Positions 13,813 to 16,550 of a DNA stretch of 16,550 nt are shown piece after piece. Below the pieces are notes generated by a model. It saw only the letters and a program-made list of their open reading frames with translations. It was not told the DNA's origin and ran no database searches. Each line of letters starts with the position of its first letter. Position 1 is the first letter of the stretch. Position numbers and translations under genes: made by a program. Origin of the DNA: an uncultured Litorivicinus sp. GTDB lineage: Bacteria > Pseudomonadota > Gammaproteobacteria > Pseudomonadales > Litorivicinaceae. The DNA lies in NCBI GenBank assembly GCA_938091715.1, contig CALKMT010000015.1, forward strand, positions 1-16,550, given 5' to 3'.

Positions 13813-13842
13813 AAAAAAAAGCCCACTTGATTCAAGCGGGCT
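13813..13842 (-). terminator. Orphan minus-strand intrinsic terminator
   Basis: On the minus strand AGCCCGCTTG pairs with CAAGTGGGCT around a 3-nt loop, followed by eight T residues (13820-13813). The only irregular pair is G-U when read as minus-strand RNA but A-C as plus-strand RNA. The plus side also lacks a T tract, so the orientation is clear. No protein gene lies upstream on this strand. Confidence 0.85.
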
Positions 13843-13941
13843 ACGAATAATTCCAAAGTTGAGGCGTCTGGAAATCGGGTGTAATGTCGCTAGAGCGCCA
13901 GTACTAAATTGGTTGAGACTGCAATCCGTCGCTGTCTCGAT
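13813..13941 (-). ncRNA. Candidate small RNA divergent from the LysR gene
   Basis: A transcript of about 129 nt is predicted from a minus-strand promoter (-35 TTGTCA at 13976-13971, 17-bp spacer, -10 CATTAT at 13953-13948) to the strong terminator at 13842-13813. The region has no AUG and no supported protein frame. Predicted structure: a 5' hairpin (GAGAC with GTCTC, 13938-13934 and 13919-13915, further GC pairs inside) whose loop contains ACGGA; two open stretches (about 13914-13899 and 13887-13870); a weak TTCCA/TGGAA stem; an AU-rich segment; then the terminator with its U8 tail, as in Hfq-binding sRNAs. Position matches sRNAs divergent from LysR genes (gcvA/gcvB, oxyR/oxyS). No sequence match to a known family was recognised. 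Confidence 0.55.
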
Positions 13942-13961
13942 GGGTGAATAATGGGCGAATC
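13940..13961. repeat. Tandem 11-bp direct repeat over the sRNA promoter
   Basis: ATGGGTGAATA (13940-13950) and ATGGGCGAATC (13951-13961) are adjacent and agree at 9 of 11 positions. Their 11-bp period is close to one helical turn. They cover the predicted start site and -10 of the minus-strand promoter and lie 33 nt upstream of the LysR start, so they could be a regulator-binding site. Confidence 0.5.
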
Positions 13962-13976
13962 CAGCAAACCTGACAA
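13948..13976 (-). promoter_or_regulatory. Predicted sigma70 promoter of the candidate small RNA
   Basis: On the minus strand TTGTCA (5 of 6 bases of the consensus -35) is separated by exactly 17 bp from CATTAT (4 of 6 of the consensus -10). The predicted start is an A at 13941. Confidence 0.55.
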
Positions 13977-13993
13977 AGGATATAAATTGAACT

Positions 13994-14917
13994 ATGAGTG
14001 AGTTTATCTCACGCGGAAGGGTGCAGGGTATCTCGTTAAAGGCCGTGCGGGCATTTGTTGAAAGTGCGCGGCTGGGCAGTTTCAAAGCCTCGGCCGATTG
14101 GCTGAACGTCACGCCCTCAGCAGTCAGTCATCAGGTCAAGGCGCTGGAAGACTATCTGGGCGTCTTGCTGTTCCATCGCGGCATTCGCGAGGTTCGACTG
14201 ACGCCCCAGGGCGAGCGATTCGCCGAGCGCGCCATGGAAGGTCTGCGCATGATTGACCAGGCCACGACCGAAGTCTTGGTGGCCAGCAAGCGGCAAAGCG
14301 TGCGAGTGGCGGTGGCGCCGTTTTTGGCCACCCGCTGGTTGATGGCTCGGATGTCCGACTTTGAGGTTAATCATCCCGAGATTGAGCTCGAGGTGATTGC
14401 CACCACCCAGGCCGGCAACGTTGACGACCCAGACGTGGACATCATGATTCGCTTGGGTTCGGAGCCTGCGGACACCCAGAACTATGAATGCTTGTTTCGC
14501 GAGTCCTTGACGCCGGTGGCCAGTGCCGGCCTAGCCAGTCGGGTCAGCGAGCCCGCCGACATTGCTCGCTTGCCGCTATTGGACGTGGCCACCCGTCCCG
14601 GGGAGTGGGAATACTATTTGGACCAGGCCCTGGGCCTGACCGGTCCGCGGCCCCACAAGATGGCGTTTCAAAACAACAGCCCAGCGGTCGAGGCGGCCAT
14701 CGGCGGTATGGGCTTAACCTTGGCGGATCCTTTATTAATACGTGACGAGCTGGACAGCCAACGACTGGTCAGTGTCGGTCATTCGATCCGGGGCAACAGC
14801 GCGTACTGGTTGGTATTTGCCGGTCACGCCCTGGCCAACCCACGGGTTCAGCTGTTTGTTACCTGGTTGCGCGAGACCGTGGCCGCTGAGCCCTTATTGC
14901 AGGCTCGAACCGAGTGA
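13994..14917 (+). CDS. LysR-family transcriptional regulator, GcvA-like
   Basis: The 307-residue regulator has an N-terminal winged helix (about 13-72; LKAVRAFVESARLGSF, VTPSAVSHQVKALEDYLGV and LFHRG). A co-inducer domain follows from about residue 97 (SVRVAVAPFLATRWLMARM to the C-terminus). SHQVKALEDYLG and the APFLATRWL block resemble E. coli GcvA, but GcvA-like proteins are a large group with many targets, so I assign no ligand. AAGGA is 13 nt upstream of the ATG, rather far; TATAAA at 13981-13986 is close enough to give a nearly leaderless mRNA. Its stop codon overlaps the GTG of the cupin gene (GTGA), implying co-expression. The divergent unit usual for LysR regulators is here the candidate small RNA. 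Confidence 0.92.
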   Translation: MSEFISRGRVQGISLKAVRAFVESARLGSFKASADWLNVTPSAVSHQVKALEDYLGVLLFHRGIREVRLTPQGERFAERAMEGLRMIDQATTEVLVASKRQSVRVAVAPFLATRWLMARMSDFEVNHPEIELEVIATTQAGNVDDPDVDIMIRLGSEPADTQNYECLFRESLTPVASAGLASRVSEPADIARLPLLDVATRPGEWEYYLDQALGLTGPRPHKMAFQNNSPAVEAAIGGMGLTLADPLLIRDELDSQRLVSVGHSIRGNSAYWLVFAGHALANPRVQLFVTWLRETVAAEPLLQARTE

Positions 14918-15555
14918 AAATCCACGGGGATTTTCAGGCGCCGGTTCACATCCGCACCGGTGATCAGCCCTGGGTTCCTTCGCCCATGCCCGGTGTCTCT
15001 CGGATTATGCTTGATCGGGTGGGTGGCGAGGTGGCCTGGGCGACCAGCCTGGTGCGTTACGCCCCGGGCAGCCAATTTTCTGCTCACACCCACGGCGGTG
15101 GCGAGGAGTTCCTGGTCCTGGAGGGGGTGTTTCAGGACGAGAACGGCGATTACCCCGCCGGCACCTATGTGCGCAACGCCCCGGGTACCCGACACACGCC
15201 AGGCTCGCTGAACGGGTGCACTATTTTGGTCAAGCTGTGGCAGTTCTACCCAGGGGATAGCGAGTCCTGCGTGGTTCGCACGCAGTTCAACGCGCACCTG
15301 CTGTGTGACAACGGGTTCGAGCGGGTGGAATTGCTGGTGCTCGAGCCAGGTCAATCCATTCAGCGTCCCGCGGTCGAGGGTTTCGAATGCTGGGTGCTGT
15401 CGGGCTCGAGCGAGGCATGGGCCCCCGGGGATTGGGTGCGGGTATGCGCAGCCAAGCCGATGGCAATCAAGGCGGGTGATCAGGGCTTGGTGTGTTGGAT
15501 CAAAACTGGGCATCTGCGGGATGTGCCGGCGCGATTGGCGCGTTTGCCGGCCTAG
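14914..15555 (+). CDS. ChrR-like bicupin protein
   Basis: This 213-residue protein resembles the cupin domain of the anti-sigma factor ChrR. The N-terminal cupin (about 35-112) has a complete metal site: His58, His60, Glu64 and His94 in HTHGGGEEF and GTRHTPG. A second cupin-like half (about 125-200) lacks matching histidines and looks degenerate. The ChrR N-terminal zinc anti-sigma domain (His/Cys motif) is missing, and no sigma factor gene is adjacent, so this is not a classical ChrR. It may be a small metal-dependent enzyme or a sensor. The GTG start overlaps the LysR stop by 4 nt, so the two are translationally coupled and the cupin is the natural candidate partner or target of that regulator. 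No terminator is evident after it. Confidence 0.85.
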   Translation: MKIHGDFQAPVHIRTGDQPWVPSPMPGVSRIMLDRVGGEVAWATSLVRYAPGSQFSAHTHGGGEEFLVLEGVFQDENGDYPAGTYVRNAPGTRHTPGSLNGCTILVKLWQFYPGDSESCVVRTQFNAHLLCDNGFERVELLVLEPGQSIQRPAVEGFECWVLSGSSEAWAPGDWVRVCAAKPMAIKAGDQGLVCWIKTGHLRDVPARLARLPA

Positions 15556-15593
15556 TCTGATAGTGTTTTTTAAATAATGAGCATAGGTAGCCT

Positions 15594-16550
15594 GTGAGAA
15601 AACGTCTTCGTGCCCATTCCGAGTCCCTGCACTGGGGGCGGATTCTGTACACCCGGATGCGACCTTTTATCCTGCTGTTGGGTTTGGCTTATCTGCTGGG
15701 CACTCTGGTGTTCTGGTCCATTCCCGCGGACGGTCCGGACGGGACGTTTCGCATGTCGCCGTTGGATGCGCTGTACATGGTGGCGATTACCGGGACCACG
15801 ATCGGATTTGGTGAATTTCCGGTGCCCTTTAACGACTATCAACGCCTGTTCATGTTGGTTTATGCGCATGGAGTGGTGGTGTGTTGGTTGGCCTTCGCCG
15901 GCGGCTTTATCACGGCAGTGCAATCCACGGCCTTCAAGCGAGCTTTTTCAACCTGGCGCTTTCGCCGTCAGGTTAGGGGGTTGGGCCACAAGTACATGGT
16001 CATCGTGGGCTATGGTCAGACCGGCATCCGTGTTGTGGATTACCTGACGGACTATGGAATTCCCTGCGTGGTCATCGATCGGAATCCGCTAAAAATTCAG
16101 CACATCGATGCCATGAACTACCGCGCCCCGATCCTGGGACACGTCGGGGATGGCGCGGATCCCCAGGTGCTGGCGGATGCGGGCGCCTTGCGGGGCCAGT
16201 GTGTGGCGGTGGTGGTTCTGACCGACAGCGATCGATCCAACCTAGGGGTAGCCACGGCGATTAAATTGTTGGCGCCCGATAAAGAGTTATTTGTGCGCTC
16301 TGAGCACGACGACACGACCCGCAATTTACTCAGCTTTGGCACCGATCATGTGCTGGATCCCTTTCGTTTGTTTGCCCGGTCCTTGGCGCTTCGGGTGACT
16401 CGCCCGGTTCACTACGCGTTGGCCGATCATTGGTTGGATCCCAGCCAAACTCGTATTCAGGTGCCCGAGCCGATTCAGGGAAGCCAATGGGTGGTGTGCG
16501 GTTTTGGCCGTTTGGGCCGGGCGATCCACGAAGCCCTGGTGGCCGAGGGC
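15594..16550 (+). CDS. Potassium-channel-like protein with tandem TrkA-N (RCK) domains, 5' part
   Basis: A reading frame from GTG at 15594 stays open to the window end (319 codons, no stop); a TAG six bases upstream makes this the first possible start, and TAGG provides a weak ribosome-binding site. The product has a first membrane helix (about 24-43), a pore loop with filter-like TTIGFGE (68-74; classical TVGYGD), and a second helix (about 82-105). It then has two nucleotide-binding RCK/TrkA-N domains, with glycine motifs VGYGQTG (Gly139, 141, 144) and CGFGRLG (Gly303, 305, 308). This fits a two-helix ion channel gated by cytosolic NAD(H)- or nucleotide-binding domains. Ion selectivity is uncertain because of the changed filter. 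The C-terminus lies outside the window. Confidence 0.88.
   Translation, partial: MRKRLRAHSESLHWGRILYTRMRPFILLLGLAYLLGTLVFWSIPADGPDGTFRMSPLDALYMVAITGTTIGFGEFPVPFNDYQRLFMLVYAHGVVVCWLAFAGGFITAVQSTAFKRAFSTWRFRRQVRGLGHKYMVIVGYGQTGIRVVDYLTDYGIPCVVIDRNPLKIQHIDAMNYRAPILGHVGDGADPQVLADAGALRGQCVAVVVLTDSDRSNLGVATAIKLLAPDKELFVRSEHDDTTRNLLSFGTDHVLDPFRLFARSLALRVTRPVHYALADHWLDPSQTRIQVPEPIQGSQWVVCGFGRLGRAIHEALVAEG

Noticed and set aside
13807..14112. 101-codon open frame on the minus strand overlapping the sRNA region and the LysR 5' end
   Set aside because: It is antisense to the conserved LysR DNA-binding domain, has no ribosome-binding site or recognisable motif, and its stop lies beyond the terminator T tract, so the transcript would end before the frame does.
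14914..15555. Anti-sigma factor ChrR with its partner sigma factor
   Set aside because: The zinc-binding anti-sigma domain is absent and no ECF sigma gene is next to it; only the cupin part is similar.
15610..16047. 145-codon plus-strand frame rich in Trp and Cys at the start of the channel gene
   Set aside because: It is an out-of-frame shadow. The frame from 15594 carries the membrane helices, filter and RCK glycine motifs and stays open to the window end.
1..16550. Mobile elements, CRISPR arrays, tRNA or rRNA genes
   Set aside because: No transposase, integrase, regularly spaced repeats, or tRNA/rRNA-like sequences were seen; coding density and gene content are those of an ordinary chromosomal core.

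Overview
The window looks like chromosomal core sequence of a gammaproteobacterium with moderately high GC. The evidence is the order lepA-lepB-DUF4845-rnc-era-recO-pdxJ-acpS, a YihG-type inner-membrane acyltransferase, a GcvA-like LysR regulator and full-length malate synthase G. I cannot name the genus; a marine Oceanospirillales-like or Pseudomonas-related lineage is only an inference. There is no tRNA, rRNA, insertion sequence, prophage, integrase or CRISPR array, and no sign of recent transfer.

Region 1 (1-4438, all +) is a compact housekeeping operon. It holds the last six codons of a probable lepA, then lepB (signal peptidase I), a DUF4845 membrane protein, rnc (RNase III), era (ribosome-assembly GTPase), recO (recombination mediator), pdxJ (vitamin B6 synthesis) and acpS (holo-ACP synthase). 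Every junction abuts or overlaps by 1-4 nt, so the genes are probably co-transcribed and translationally coupled. Region 2 (4439-8168, +) opens with an intergenic segment that can fold into two mutually exclusive hairpins. It then carries glcB (malate synthase G), a strong terminator and a MocR-type GntR/aminotransferase regulator.

Region 3 (8165-9716) has gcvH and lipA in one minus-strand unit: a lipoyl carrier protein and the enzyme that completes its cofactor. lipA ends tail to tail on the MocR gene with interleaved stop codons. Region 4 (9717-12576) has glyA (serine hydroxymethyltransferase) diverging from gcvH, a shared hairpin, the YihG-like acyltransferase on the minus strand and a carboxylesterase diverging from it. 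Region 5 (12577-13771) is mdh, with its own promoter, a structured leader and a strong terminator. glcB, mdh, glyA and gcvH together give a theme of C2/C1 metabolism: glyoxylate to malate to oxaloacetate, and serine/glycine interconversion.

Region 6 (13772-15555) is the most interesting. A GcvA-like LysR gene overlaps a downstream ChrR-like bicupin gene. Upstream, on the opposite strand, lies an orphan unit with a good sigma70-like promoter (TTGTCA-N17-CATTAT) and, about 130 nt later, a near-perfect intrinsic terminator. No protein gene lies between them. This is a candidate small RNA divergent from a GcvA-like regulator, the same layout as gcvA/gcvB and oxyR/oxyS. An 11-bp tandem direct repeat covers its promoter. 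Region 7 (15594 to the end) is the 5' part of a potassium-channel-like gene with two TrkA-N/RCK nucleotide-binding motifs, still open at the window edge.

The start codons of pdxJ, glyA, mdh and the acyltransferase were placed downstream of the longest possible reading frame, using ribosome-binding sites and family lengths.
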